DNA from: Variovorax sp. J22G73
GTDB lineage: Bacteria > Pseudomonadota > Gammaproteobacteria > Burkholderiales > Burkholderiaceae_C
Assembly (NCBI RefSeq): GCF_030317035.1
Contig: NZ_JASZYK010000001.1
Location: 1,550,001-1,614,000 of the forward strand
Direction of reading: 5' to 3'
DNA: 64,000 bases
The position numbers and the translations under genes are program-made. The notes under the pieces were generated by a model. That model searched no databases. It worked only from the letters and a program-made list of their open reading frames with translations, and was not told the DNA's origin. Of the stretch, positions 48,618 to 60,344 are shown piece by piece. How positions within the stretch are numbered: the first letter of the stretch is position 1; every line of letters starts with the position of its first letter.

Positions 48618-49393
48618 CGACGGCCATGCTCGCGGCGCCCGCCGCGTCGCCCACCGACAAGGCCTGGCGCGAACTGCACGAGGCCGCCACGGTGCCCTAC
48701 AAGAAGGGCGGCACCTTCGCCTGGCGCTTCGCACGCGGCAAGCTCGGGCGCGACCCCGTGTTTCGCGGCCTGCTCGAACGCGGCCTGATCGGTGCGCAGC
48801 ACCGGCGCGTGGTCGACATCGGTTGCGGCCAGGGGCTCTTCGCGAGCCTGCTCGCCTCGATGAGCGCCATGCAGAAACGCGGCCGCTGGCCGTCGACCTG
48901 GCCGGTGACGCCCGCCGCCGCCGACTACACCGGCATCGAGCTGATGCCCAAGGACGTGGCGCGCGCCGAAGCGTCCATCGGCCACCTGCAGCCCGCGCCG
49001 CAGCTGCTGTGCGCCGACATGTGCTCGGCCGCGTTGCCGGCGTGCGACCTGGTCGTGATCCTCGACGTGCTGCACTACGTCGACCTCGAAGCCCAGCAAG
49101 GCGTGCTCCAGCGCGTGCGCGATGCGCTGCAGCGTGGCGGCAACCCGCAGGCGCGGCTGCTGCTGCGCGTGGGCGATGCGTCGAGCCGCCGCGGCTTTGC
49201 CATCAGCCAGTGGGTCGATCGCACGGTGACGCGCATCCGCGGCCACAAGGTCTCGCCGACCTGGGGCCGTCCGCTGGCCGAATGGACGGCGCTGCTGCAG
49301 CGCATGGGCTTTCGCGTGCAGGACATTCCGATGAGCAAGGGCACGCCCTTTGCCAACGTGCTGCTGGTGGCCGACCTGGAACCCGCCGCATGA
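48614..49393 (+). CDS. SAM-dependent methyltransferase of the arylpolyene-type cluster
   Basis: The 259-residue protein has SAM motif I VVDIGCGQGLFASLL at about residues 66-80, an acidic motif near TGIELMP and CDLVVILDVLHYVD as motif II/III. Methylation of the aryl head group is a known step in some arylpolyenes; this enzyme is a plausible candidate. It overlaps its neighbours by ATGA on both sides. Confidence 0.85.
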   Translation: MTTAMLAAPAASPTDKAWRELHEAATVPYKKGGTFAWRFARGKLGRDPVFRGLLERGLIGAQHRRVVDIGCGQGLFASLLASMSAMQKRGRWPSTWPVTPAAADYTGIELMPKDVARAEASIGHLQPAPQLLCADMCSAALPACDLVVILDVLHYVDLEAQQGVLQRVRDALQRGGNPQARLLLRVGDASSRRGFAISQWVDRTVTRIRGHKVSPTWGRPLAEWTALLQRMGFRVQDIPMSKGTPFANVLLVADLEPAA

Positions 49394-49863
49394 CCGCGCC
49401 GCAAACGCTGGACCGCGCGGGCATCGCGCAGCGCATTCCGCACAGCGGCAGCATGTGCCTGCTGGAGCGGCTCGAAAGCTGGGACGCCGACACCATCCAC
49501 TGCAGCACCGGCACGCATGCGCACGCCGACAACCCGCTGCGCACCGAAAGCGGCTTGCTCGCGCCCAATGCCATCGAGTACGCGGCGCAGGCCATGGCGC
49601 TGCACGGCGGCCTGCTGGCGGCGGAGGGCAGCACGCCCTCGGCCGGCTTCCTGGCCAGCGCGCGCAACGTCAAGCTGGCGGTGGCGCGGCTGGACGACGT
49701 GCCCGGTGCGCTGCAGGTGCGCGCCACGCGCCTGTCGGGCGACGACCGCCAGGTTCTTTATGCGTTCACGGTGGCGGCCGACGACGGCCGCATGCTGGCC
49801 GAAGGCCGCGCCGTGGTCGTTCTCAACACGCCCCTGGCCACAGAAAGCACCCCATCGCCATGA
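49390..49863 (+). CDS. 3-hydroxyacyl-ACP dehydratase-like hotdog protein (ApeP type)
   Basis: The 157-residue protein opens with RIPHSGSMCLLERLESW and continues with EYAAQAMALHGGLLA, the pattern of the beta-hydroxyacyl-ACP dehydratase-like proteins in arylpolyene clusters. It has the hotdog length. It is the second dehydratase domain of the cluster. It is coupled to the ketoreductase by an ATGA overlap. Confidence 0.85.
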   Translation: MTAPQTLDRAGIAQRIPHSGSMCLLERLESWDADTIHCSTGTHAHADNPLRTESGLLAPNAIEYAAQAMALHGGLLAAEGSTPSAGFLASARNVKLAVARLDDVPGALQVRATRLSGDDRQVLYAFTVAADDGRMLAEGRAVVVLNTPLATESTPSP

Positions 49864-50591
49864 GTCTCGAAGGAAAACGCGCGCTGATCACCGGCGCGAG
49901 CGGCGCACTGGGCGCCGCCATGGCCGAGCGGCTGGCGCGCGATGGCGCCACGGTGCTGCTGCACGCCAACTCGCGACCCGAGTCGGTCGAAGCGCTCGCC
50001 GCGACGATCACCGCAGCGGGCGGCAAGGCGGAATGCCATGTGTTCGACCTGCGCAGCGACGAGGCCTGCGCGGCCGCGTGCGCGCGCATTCTCGAAGCGG
50101 GGCCGGTGCAGGTGCTGGTCAACAACGCGGGCGTGCACGACGACGCCGTGCTGCCGGGCATGCGCGCCGAGCAGTGGCACAAGGTGATCGACGTGTCGCT
50201 CAACGGCTTCTTCCGCGTCACGCAGCCCTTGCTGCTGCCGATGATGCGCACGCGCTGGGGGCGCATCCTGAACATTTCGTCGGTGGCTGCCATCGCGGGC
50301 AACCGCGGGCAGGTGAACTACGCGGCCGCCAAGGGCGCCTTGAACAGCGCGACCAAGGCGCTGTCGCTCGAGGTGGCTTCGCGCGGGGTGACGGTGAATG
50401 CGATTGCGCCGGGCATCATCGCCTCGCCGATGGCCGACGCGGTGTTCGACCCGGCGGTCATCAACCAGATGGTGCCGGTGAAGCGGGCGGGCACGCCGCA
50501 GGAAGTGGCGGCGCTGGCGGCGTTCCTGGCCAGCGACGACGCGGCGTACATCACCGGGCAGGTCATTTCCATCAACGGCGGCATGATCTGA
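49860..50591 (+). CDS. 3-oxoacyl-ACP reductase (FabG-like, ApeQ type)
   Basis: The 243-residue short-chain dehydrogenase has the NADP motif TGASGALG, NNAG at about residues 85-88 and the catalytic ISS...YAAAK set. It reduces 3-oxoacyl-ACP during chain extension. It is the last gene of the operon; ketosynthases would have to come from elsewhere. Confidence 0.93.
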   Translation: MSLEGKRALITGASGALGAAMAERLARDGATVLLHANSRPESVEALAATITAAGGKAECHVFDLRSDEACAAACARILEAGPVQVLVNNAGVHDDAVLPGMRAEQWHKVIDVSLNGFFRVTQPLLLPMMRTRWGRILNISSVAAIAGNRGQVNYAAAKGALNSATKALSLEVASRGVTVNAIAPGIIASPMADAVFDPAVINQMVPVKRAGTPQEVAALAAFLASDDAAYITGQVISINGGMI

Positions 50592-50597
50592 CTTGCT

Positions 50598-50630
50598 CCC
50601 TCTCCCCATGGGGGAGAGGGTCGGGGTGAG
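50598..50630. repeat. CCCTCTCCCC/GGGGAGAGGG hairpin element between convergent genes
   Basis: A perfect 10-bp stem (50598-50607 with 50611-50620) with a 3-base loop is followed by TCGGGGTGAGGGC. This form is a common intergenic repeat in proteobacteria. It lies between two convergent genes and may end transcription from both sides. Confidence 0.75.
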
Positions 50631-50667
50631 GGCCGACGGCGTCTAACGGCGCGCCGCCCTCTAAAAC

Positions 50668-51360
50668 TCAAAGCGGCAACGTATCGAACGCCGCGTAAGC
50701 CGTCGCCAGCCACGACTTCACGCGCTGGCGCTCCAGCAGCCCCAGCGCGTGCACGCCTTCGCGGTCGTTCACGGCCTTCCAGAAACTGGTGTTCTGCGCA
50801 TCGATCTTGCGCATGCTCGCGTCGTGCAGGCGGGGCAGGGCGATGACCCGGGCGCCGTTGGCGGTCGCCTTCGAGAGCGACTGCGAGGCCAGCAGCATGC
50901 CGAAGTCGCTGCCGCGCCCGTAGTTCTGCACCACGATGTAGTTGGGCCGGTTGCCGAAGGTGTCGATGAGCGAGCCGAGCAGGTCGGTCGAGTCCTTGCC
51001 GTCGTCCAGCACGTGCCAGAAATTGACCGTGACGCCGATCTCGGCGAACACGTCGAACAGGTCCGACTCCTTGATCCAGCGCGACAGCGGCGCCAGCGTT
51101 TGCGCGGCCAGGTCGACGATCACGCTTTGCTGCGGGTTGGTCTCGAAGCCGTTGACCACGGTGTCCAGGCCTTCGAAGCTGTCGACCACCACGGGCGAGG
51201 CGAAGCCTTCGTAGAAGCGGGTGAAGGAGCTGTGCGAGCGGTCGGTGTCGAAGCCCACGAACGGCCGGCTGTGGTCGATGAAGTACTGTGCCAGAACGCG
51301 TGCCGTGACCGACTTGCCGACACCGCCTTTTTCGCCGCCGATGAAATTGATGGAGCTCAT
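50668..51360 (-). CDS. ParA/MinD-like P-loop ATPase, solo
   Basis: The 230-residue protein has the deviant Walker A GGEKGGVGKSV (signature Lys11 and Lys16) and a FVGFDTDRS strand where MinD/ParA proteins have their A' motif. The remaining sequence has no DNA-binding domain, and no parB is nearby. It looks like the small ParA-type ATPases used for cargo positioning or of plasmid origin. The function is unknown. The upstream 125 bp to the next gene show no recognisable feature. Confidence 0.8.
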   Translation of the reverse strand: MSSINFIGGEKGGVGKSVTARVLAQYFIDHSRPFVGFDTDRSHSSFTRFYEGFASPVVVDSFEGLDTVVNGFETNPQQSVIVDLAAQTLAPLSRWIKESDLFDVFAEIGVTVNFWHVLDDGKDSTDLLGSLIDTFGNRPNYIVVQNYGRGSDFGMLLASQSLSKATANGARVIALPRLHDASMRKIDAQNTSFWKAVNDREGVHALGLLERQRVKSWLATAYAAFDTLPL

Positions 51361-51485
51361 GAGTTGCTGCTGCCTCGAGTGGGTTGAGGGGGTGACAGGA
51401 TGGGGGAGGGCCGGTTCATTCTAGGGGCGTGAAACCACAGCAAGGCGTATGCCCGCGAGCGGTCCATGAACGGTCTATGAGCGGC

Positions 51486-52283
51486 CTATTTCGGCACCAG
51501 CGTGAAGAAAGGCATGACCACGCCCATGACCCAGTTCTGCCCGAAGTCCAGCGCGGCCCGGCGGTACTTCTCGTCGGCCTGGGCGGCCAGCAGGTCGAGC
51601 CGCGCCACCACCTTCGACAGCTCGCGGTCGGCCACGAGGTTGCGCCCGCGGTCGCTGATTTCGGTGGCCAGCAGCAGCGGCTGGCCGTCGGCGCCGGTCT
51701 TGGACGAGATGAGCCACAGCGAGATCTCGAAATTGCGCGCCGCCCGGAAGCTGTTCTCGGCGTTCACGCCGTCGACCATGGTCTGGTCCCAGGTGTCGCC
51801 GTTGGCCTGCTTGAGCATGGTGGCCCATCCGTACACCAGCGCCGCCACGCGGTCGCCCTGGTAGGGCTGCGAGCCCTGCTGGCCGGTGTCGAAGGCCAGG
51901 CGGATCGCGTCGATGCCGGTGGCGCCCTTGAGTTCGGGCAGCGGCGGGCCCTTGAGCACGGCGTCCCAGGCGCGCTGGGTGGCTTCGTCCATGCTGGCGG
52001 CCGACTTGCGCCATTCGCGCGGGTTGCGCTTGTACAGCGTGCTCTGCACCCGCCGCACCGACTGCAGGTTGTCGCGCAGCGAGAGGTTGGCGATGCGGTT
52101 GGCGCCGGACTGCAGCCATTCGTGGTTGACGTAGGGTTCGGCGCGCTCGGTGTCGCGCACCGACGAGCAGCCCGCGAGGCCGAGCAGGGCGGCCGCAGTG
52201 GCCACCGTGCCAATGAGGATCGTGGGGATTGCGGGCACGTGGCGCCGACTTGCGCTCGGGGGTGAAACCAGGGAATCGCTCAT
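51486..52283 (-). CDS. Lipoprotein of unknown function
   Basis: The 265-residue protein has a lipobox LAGC near residue 39, following a long N-terminal segment (the ATG at 52283 may be upstream of the true start, but no better one is evident). The mature part is mostly alpha-helical with a DEATQRAWDAVLKGPPLP stretch and no known domain to my eye. It is divergent from smc. Confidence 0.7.
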   Translation of the reverse strand: MSDSLVSPPSASRRHVPAIPTILIGTVATAAALLGLAGCSSVRDTERAEPYVNHEWLQSGANRIANLSLRDNLQSVRRVQSTLYKRNPREWRKSAASMDEATQRAWDAVLKGPPLPELKGATGIDAIRLAFDTGQQGSQPYQGDRVAALVYGWATMLKQANGDTWDQTMVDGVNAENSFRAARNFEISLWLISSKTGADGQPLLLATEISDRGRNLVADRELSKVVARLDLLAAQADEKYRRAALDFGQNWVMGVVMPFFTLVPK

Positions 52284-52315
52284 GCCCTGACGTTATCATC
52301 CACGGCTGGGGCGGC

Positions 52316-52337
52316 GGCCTGCTGCAAGCTGCAGGCC
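52316..52337. repeat. Inverted repeat upstream of smc
   Basis: GGCCTGC (52316-52322) and GCAGGCC (52331-52337) form a 7-bp stem around an 8-base loop in the 114-bp gap between the divergent lipoprotein and smc genes. It may be an operator or a leader hairpin. Confidence 0.4.
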
Positions 52338-52397
52338 CGTGCAATTTTCCTTACAAATCAATACCTTGGCGCTACAGCCAAGCCAGGCCGACAAGTC

Positions 52398-55300
52398 GTG
52401 CGTCTTAATTCCATCAAGCTCTCGGGCTTCAAGTCGTTCGCCGAACCCACCAACTTCCTGCTGCCGGGCCAACTGGTCGGCGTGGTGGGGCCCAACGGTT
52501 GCGGCAAGTCGAACATCATGGATGCGGTTCGCTGGGTGCTCGGCGAGTCGCGCGCCTCGGAGCTGCGCGGCGAGTCGATGCAGGACGTGATCTTCAACGG
52601 CACGACCACGCGCAAGCAGGCCAGCCGCTCGAGCGTGGAGCTGGTGTTCGACAACGCCGACCACCGCGCCGGCGGCCAGTGGAACCAGTTCAGCGAAATC
52701 GCGGTGCGCCGCGTGCTCACGCGCGACGGCACCAGCAGCTACTACATCAACAACCAGCCGGTGCGCCGCCGCGACGTGCAGGACGTGTTCCTCGGCACCG
52801 GCCTGGGCCCGCGCGCCTACGCCATCATCGGCCAGGGCACGATCAGCCGGATCATCGAGTCCAAGCCCGAAGAGCTTCGCCTGTTCCTCGAAGAAGCCGC
52901 GGGCGTCTCCAAGTACAAGGAGCGCCGCCGCGAAACCGAGAACCGCCTGGGCGACACGCGCGAGAACCTCACGCGGGTCGAGGACATTCTTCGCGAGCTC
53001 AACGCCAACCTCGAGAAGCTCGAGAAGCAGGCCGAGGTGGCCGCGCGCTACAACACGCTGCAGGGCGACGCCACGAAGAAGCAGCACCAGCTGTGGTTCC
53101 TGAAGCGCAGCGAAAGCAACGCCGACCAGGCGAAGATCAAGACCGATTCCGAGAAGGCCATCAACGACCTCGAGTCGCGCACGGCCGACCTGCGCCACAT
53201 CGAGGCCGAGCTCGAAACCGTGCGCCAGGCCCACTACGGCGCGGGCGACACCGTCAACCAGGCGCAGGGCAAGCTCTACGAGGCCAGCGCCGAGGTCGGC
53301 CGGCTCGAAGGCGAGATCCGCTTCGTGGTCGAAGGCCGCCAGCGCGTCGAACAGCGCCTGGTGCAGTTGCGCGAGCAGATGGGCCAGTGGGGCCGCCGCC
53401 GCGAAGAGGCCGAGGCCGAGATCGAGACGCTGGCCGGTGCCGGCGTGGACGCCGAAGAGCAGGCCATCCTGCTGGCCGCGCAGCTCGAGGAACACGACGC
53501 GCGCATGCCCGAGCTCGAGGAAGCCGTGCAGCGCGCCCAGGACCAGGCCAACGCCCAGCGCACCACCGTGTCGCAGGTGCAGCAGCAGATCCAGGTGCTG
53601 GCGGCCGACCAGCGCAACATCGAGGAACAAAGCCGCCAGCTCACGCAGCGCAGCGAGCGCCTGCGCGCCGACCGCAACGCGCTGGCCGCGCCCGACGAGG
53701 CCCGCCTGCTCGACATGCAGGAGCAGCACGCCGCCGCGCAAGAGGCCGCCAGCGAAGCCGACGGGCGCCTGCAGGAGCTGCAGGAAGCCGTGCCGCAGCT
53801 CGACGACGACCGCCGGGCGAAGCAACAGGCCGTCAACACCGAAGGCGCCCGCCACGCCGAGTTCTCGGCCCGCCTGGAGGCGCTGCGCGCGCTGCAGGAA
53901 AAGGTCAAGACCGACGGCAAGCTGGCCCCCTGGCTCGCCAAGCACGGGCTCGACGGCCTGCAGGGGCTGTGGAGCCGCATCCACATCGAGCAGGGCTGGG
54001 AAAGCGCGCTCGAATCCGCGTTGCGCGAGCGCCTGGGCGCGCTCGAAGTCAGCCGCCTGGAGATGGTGCGCGCCTTCGGCAACGACGCGCCGCCCGCCAA
54101 GCTGTCGTTCTACAGCCCGCCGGCCGCCGGCGCCGCGCAAGGCCCGGCCACGCTGCCGCGCCTGTCGAGCCTGCTGCGCCTGAACGACGCCGGCCAGCAA
54201 GCCTTGCTGACCGACTGGCTGCACGGCTGCTACACGGCCGCGAGCTTCGAGGAAGCGCTGGCCCAGCGCGCCACGCTGCAGCCCGGCGAAGTCATCTACG
54301 TGCAGAGCGGCCACGCCGTGTCCGCGCACAGCGTCAACTTCTACGCGCCCGATTCCGAACAGGCCGGCCTGCTGGCCCGCCAGCAGGAAATGGAAAACCT
54401 GGAGCGCCAGCTGCGCGCCCAGACGCTCATCAACGAAGAAGCCCGCACCGCGCTAGTCCGCGCCGAAGCCGCCTATGGCGATGCCGCTTCGCGCCTGGTG
54501 ACCGCCCGGCGCGAAGCCGCGGAAACCCAGTCGCGCGCGCACACGCTGCAGGTCGAGACGCTGCGCATGACGCAGCTCGCCGAGCAGACCCGCGCGCGCA
54601 GCGAGCAACTGGCCAACGACCTCGGCGAGGTCGATGCGCAGCTCGAGGAACTGCAGGAGCGGCGCATGGCCGCCGAAGGCCGTTTCGAAGAACTCGACAT
54701 GCAGCTGGCCGACAGCCAGGAGCGCCATGCGGAACTCGACGAGCGCGTCATCGAGGCCGGCCGCGCGTTGAATGCCAGCCGCGAGCAGCACCGCAGCCTG
54801 GAGCGCCAGGCGCAGGAAGCGACGTTCTCGCAGCGCACGCTCGAAGCCCGCCGCGCCGAGCTGAACCGTTCCATCGAAACCGCCGCGCAGCAGGTGGTGT
54901 CGCTCACCGACGAAGACGAGCGCGCCCGCGCCGAGCTGGGCCGGCTGTCCGACGCCGCCGCGCAGGCCGGCCTGCAGGACGCGTTGTCGCTCAAGCTCGA
55001 ACGCGAAGCCGCGCTGGGCGCGGCCCGCAGCCAGTACGACGACCTCACGCTCAAGCTGCGCGCCAGCGACGAGCGCCGCCTGCAGCTCGAGCGCGAGCTC
55101 GATCCGCTGCGCCAGCGCATCACCGAGTTCCAGCTGAAGGAACAGGCCGCGCGCCTGGGCGTGGAGCAATACCAGCAGCTGCTGGACGATGCCGGCGCCG
55201 ACCTGGAAGCGGTCGAGCGCTCGATCGAGACCGACAAGGTCAAGCTCACCGGCCTGCAGAGCGAAATCGACCGCCTCAACCGCGAAGTGGTGGCGCTGGG

Positions 55301-55913
55301 CGCGGTGAACCTGGCCGCGCTCGACGAACTGGCCATCGCCAGCGAGCGCAAGACCTTCCTCGACGCGCAGTCGGCCGACCTGAACGAAGCCATCGGCACG
55401 CTCGAAGACGCCATTCGCAAGATCGACGCCGAGACGCGCGACCTGCTGGGCGGCACCTTCAAGATCGTCAACGAGCACTTCAGCCGCATGTTCCCCGAGC
55501 TGTTCGGCGGCGGCAACGCCAAGCTGATGATGACGGGCGACGAAATCCTCGACTCCGGCGTGCAGGTGATGGCACAGCCCCCGGGCAAGAAGAACCAGAC
55601 CATCCACCTGCTGTCGGGCGGCGAGAAGGCGCTGACGGCCATCGCGCTCGTGTTCGCCATCTTCCAGCTCAACCCGGCGCCTTTCTGCCTGCTGGACGAA
55701 GTGGACGCTCCGCTGGACGACGCCAACACCGAGCGCTATGCCAAACTCGTGACCGCCATGAGCCGCGAAACCCAGTTCCTCTTCATCAGCCACAACAAGA
55801 TCGCCATGGAAATGGCCGAGCAACTGATCGGCGTGACGATGCAGGAGCAGGGCGTGTCGCGCATCGTCGCGGTCGACATGGAGTCGGCGGTCTCGATGGT
55901 CGAAGCCGCTTGA
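52398..55913 (+). CDS. smc: SMC chromosome segregation protein
   Basis: The 1171-residue protein has full SMC length: Walker A GPNGCGKSN near residue 32, the first coiled coil, a hinge around 500-650, a second coiled coil, then signature LLSGGEKALTAIAL and Walker B CLLDEVDAPLDD. It compacts and helps segregate the chromosome with ScpA and ScpB. The GTG start gives the conserved opening MRLNSIKLSGFKSFAEP. zipA follows after 13 bp. Confidence 0.97.
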   Translation: MRLNSIKLSGFKSFAEPTNFLLPGQLVGVVGPNGCGKSNIMDAVRWVLGESRASELRGESMQDVIFNGTTTRKQASRSSVELVFDNADHRAGGQWNQFSEIAVRRVLTRDGTSSYYINNQPVRRRDVQDVFLGTGLGPRAYAIIGQGTISRIIESKPEELRLFLEEAAGVSKYKERRRETENRLGDTRENLTRVEDILRELNANLEKLEKQAEVAARYNTLQGDATKKQHQLWFLKRSESNADQAKIKTDSEKAINDLESRTADLRHIEAELETVRQAHYGAGDTVNQAQGKLYEASAEVGRLEGEIRFVVEGRQRVEQRLVQLREQMGQWGRRREEAEAEIETLAGAGVDAEEQAILLAAQLEEHDARMPELEEAVQRAQDQANAQRTTVSQVQQQIQVLAADQRNIEEQSRQLTQRSERLRADRNALAAPDEARLLDMQEQHAAAQEAASEADGRLQELQEAVPQLDDDRRAKQQAVNTEGARHAEFSARLEALRALQEKVKTDGKLAPWLAKHGLDGLQGLWSRIHIEQGWESALESALRERLGALEVSRLEMVRAFGNDAPPAKLSFYSPPAAGAAQGPATLPRLSSLLRLNDAGQQALLTDWLHGCYTAASFEEALAQRATLQPGEVIYVQSGHAVSAHSVNFYAPDSEQAGLLARQQEMENLERQLRAQTLINEEARTALVRAEAAYGDAASRLVTARREAAETQSRAHTLQVETLRMTQLAEQTRARSEQLANDLGEVDAQLEELQERRMAAEGRFEELDMQLADSQERHAELDERVIEAGRALNASREQHRSLERQAQEATFSQRTLEARRAELNRSIETAAQQVVSLTDEDERARAELGRLSDAAAQAGLQDALSLKLEREAALGAARSQYDDLTLKLRASDERRLQLERELDPLRQRITEFQLKEQAARLGVEQYQQLLDDAGADLEAVERSIETDKVKLTGLQSEIDRLNREVVALGAVNLAALDELAIASERKTFLDAQSADLNEAIGTLEDAIRKIDAETRDLLGGTFKIVNEHFSRMFPELFGGGNAKLMMTGDEILDSGVQVMAQPPGKKNQTIHLLSGGEKALTAIALVFAIFQLNPAPFCLLDEVDAPLDDANTERYAKLVTAMSRETQFLFISHNKIAMEMAEQLIGVTMQEQGVSRIVAVDMESAVSMVEAA

Positions 55914-55926
55914 ACGGGCGGCCATC

Positions 55927-57030
55927 ATGAGCAACCTCACCCTCGCCCTGGCCATCCTCGGTGGCCTCGTTCTCGCGGCCGTCGTGGGCTACGAAACCAT
56001 GATGTCGCGCCGCAACGCGCCGCGCCAGCCCGACGCGGTCGACATCGCGCTCGACGAAGCCGAGCGCGCCATGTCCGGCGGCGGCGACGGCTCGGAGCCG
56101 GTGCTGCACGTGGACCCGAACCAGGTCTCCAGCAACGACCGCCACGAGCCGCTGTTCGACCCCGACCTGCCCGCGCCCAGCGGTGTGCCGGTGCCCACGG
56201 GCGAACGCCGCGGCGGGCTCGACCCGCTCATCGACGTGATCGCGCCGGTGTCGCTCGACGGCCTGGCGTCGGGCGACGCCGCCATCGCCGCCATGCCGCC
56301 GACCCGGCGCGCGGGCAGCAAGCCGGTGGCCATCGAGGGCCTGAACGAACACAACGGCCAATGGGAGCCGCCCGTGGCCGGCCAGCGCTACAGCGCATTC
56401 CAGGTCGGCGTGCAGCTGGCCAACCGCACGGGGGCGCTCAACGAAATCGAGTATTCCGAGTTCGTGGTCAAGGCGCAGGCCTTTGCCGACGCCGTCAACG
56501 GCGCGCCCGAATTCCCCGAGATGCTCGACGAGGTGGCCCGCGCCCGCGAGCTCGACCAGTTCGCCAGCGCGCACGACGCGCAACTGGGCTTCGTGCTGCG
56601 CGCGCTGCACGCGGCCTGGAGCCCGGGCTACGTGCAGCAGAACGCGGCGCGGCTGGGCTTCGTGGCCGGCATCATTCCGGGCCGCATGGTGCTGCCCACC
56701 AGCGAGGCCGGGCTGCCGCCCATCCTCGGGCTGGCCTTCGACACCCAGGCCGCGCTGGCCGACGACCCGGCGCAATCGGCCATCCGCGAACTGAGCCTGA
56801 GCCTGGACGTGCCCCAGGTCGACCGCGGCGAGGAGCCTTTCCGCCGCATGCGCGAAGCCGCCGCCACGCTCGCGCGCGAGATGGACGGCGTGGTGACCGA
56901 CAGCGACGGCCAGTTGCTGCGCGACGAGACCATGGACGTGATCGGCAACGACCTCGAGCAGCTGTACGACACGCTCGATGCGCGCGACCTGGCGGCGGGC
57001 TCGCCGCTGGCACGGCGCCTCTTCAGCTAA
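55927..57030 (+). CDS. zipA: ZipA, FtsZ-interacting cell division protein
   Basis: The 367-residue protein begins with one transmembrane helix (LTLALAILGGLVLAAVVGY), continues with a Pro/Asp-rich linker, and ends in a ZipA C-terminal domain (about 140-320; FQVGVQLANRTGALNEIEYSEFV). It anchors FtsZ to the membrane. The smc-zipA-ligA order is typical of beta-proteobacteria. Confidence 0.92.
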   Translation: MSNLTLALAILGGLVLAAVVGYETMMSRRNAPRQPDAVDIALDEAERAMSGGGDGSEPVLHVDPNQVSSNDRHEPLFDPDLPAPSGVPVPTGERRGGLDPLIDVIAPVSLDGLASGDAAIAAMPPTRRAGSKPVAIEGLNEHNGQWEPPVAGQRYSAFQVGVQLANRTGALNEIEYSEFVVKAQAFADAVNGAPEFPEMLDEVARARELDQFASAHDAQLGFVLRALHAAWSPGYVQQNAARLGFVAGIIPGRMVLPTSEAGLPPILGLAFDTQAALADDPAQSAIRELSLSLDVPQVDRGEEPFRRMREAAATLAREMDGVVTDSDGQLLRDETMDVIGNDLEQLYDTLDARDLAAGSPLARRLFS

Positions 57031-59142
<2,112 letters not shown>

Positions 59143-59253
59143 GGTAGCGGCAGGCTCTCTTTACCGGCCGTTACGCCACTTCATCGCAGCGCAGTCAACA
59201 GGGTCTACAACCTGACGTTGAAAGTTAATCGAAGGCCACAAGGAGAGTCCCTC

Positions 59254-59706
59254 ATGCAAAAAATTCGAATTCTCGGTGCGTGCGTTGCACTCGGCGGCGT
59301 TGCGCTGCTGAGCGGCTGCGTGGGTGTTCCTGGCGACCCGTACTACGGGGGCGGTGGCTATGCAACCGGGGGCTACTCCTCCGGGCCGTACTACAGCGAG
59401 CCGGCGCCGGTCTACGTGGCGCCAGCGCCTGTGTACATCAACGGCGGCGGCTACTACCAGCGTGACCGTCGTCCTTACTACGATGGCGGCCGGCCCTACT
59501 ACGGCCGTCCGGGGTATCCGGCGGTGCGACCGGGTACGCCGGCCGTGCGACCGCCGGGCAACGGCTGGGGCGGTGGACGTCCGAACGTCGGCGTGGCGCC
59601 GGTTCGTCCGGGTGCCGGTGGCGGGCCGGGCTCCATTCCGCAGCCGCCGCGTGGTGCTGCCCGGCTGATGACCTCGCCGGACTCGCAGGGCCAGACCCCT
59701 CCGTGA
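59254..59706 (+). CDS. Gly/Tyr/Pro-rich lipoprotein
   Basis: The 150-residue product has a lipobox LLSGC (near residue 21) and a mature part dominated by Gly, Tyr and Pro with repeated YYGG/PAPVY units. An AAGGAG site before the ATG at 59254 decides the start over an upstream TTG at 59218. Similar low-complexity lipoproteins are common in Burkholderiales; the function is unknown, perhaps envelope-associated. Confidence 0.8.
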   Translation: MQKIRILGACVALGGVALLSGCVGVPGDPYYGGGGYATGGYSSGPYYSEPAPVYVAPAPVYINGGGYYQRDRRPYYDGGRPYYGRPGYPAVRPGTPAVRPPGNGWGGGRPNVGVAPVRPGAGGGPGSIPQPPRGAARLMTSPDSQGQTPP

Positions 59707-59789
59707 TCCAGTTCGGGCCGACGTGAACCGGCCCGATCCGATTCGGCAAGAGGAAGACAAGGGCGTGAGGCTGTCGCGATAATTCCGCC

Positions 59790-60329
59790 ATGGCCATCCA
59801 CGAAATCCTCAAGATGGGCGACCCCCGGCTGCTGCGCATTGCGCAGCCGGTCACCGCCTTCGACACCGACGAACTGCACCTGCTGGTGCGCGACATGTTC
59901 GAGACCATGCATGCCGTCAACGGTGCGGGGCTGGCGGCGCCGCAGATCGGCGTCGACCAGCAACTGGTCATCTTCGGCACCGATGTCGTCAACCCCCGCT
60001 ACCCCGATGCACCGCCGGTGCCCCGCACCGTGCTGCTCAACCCCGTCATCACGCCGCTGGGCGACGAGGAAGAAGAGGGTTGGGAGGGCTGCCTGTCGGT
60101 GCCGGGCCTGCGCGGCGTGGTGCCGCGCTTCGCCAACATCCGCTACACCGGGTTCGACCTGTACGGCGACCCGATCGACCGCGTGGCCACCGGCTTTCAT
60201 GCGCGCGTGGTGCAGCACGAAGTCGACCACCTGTTCGGCAAGCTCTACCCGATGCGGGTGCGCGATTTTTCGCGCTTCGGCTACACCGAGGTCCTGTTCC
60301 CGGGCCTCGATGCGGCCGACGACGATTGA
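59790..60329 (+). CDS. def: Peptide deformylase
   Basis: The 179-residue protein has all three motifs: [18 protein letters not shown] and HEVDH. It removes the formyl group from nascent proteins using a metal held by the Cys and two His residues. A charged insert ([11 protein letters not shown]) precedes the second motif. It is convergent with the DoxX gene, 15 bp apart. Confidence 0.96.
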   Translation: MAIHEILKMGDPRLLRIAQPVTAFDTDELHLLVRDMFETMHAVNGAGLAAPQIGVDQQLVIFGTDVVNPRYPDAPPVPRTVLLNPVITPLGDEEEEGWEGCLSVPGLRGVVPRFANIRYTGFDLYGDPIDRVATGFHARVVQHEVDHLFGKLYPMRVRDFSRFGYTEVLFPGLDAADDD

Positions 60330-60344
60330 GCTACGTCAGTTGCC

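Noticed and set aside
52296..54329. 677-codon antisense frame within smc
   Set aside because: Low-complexity Leu/Ala/His product in the shadow of an unmistakable smc gene.
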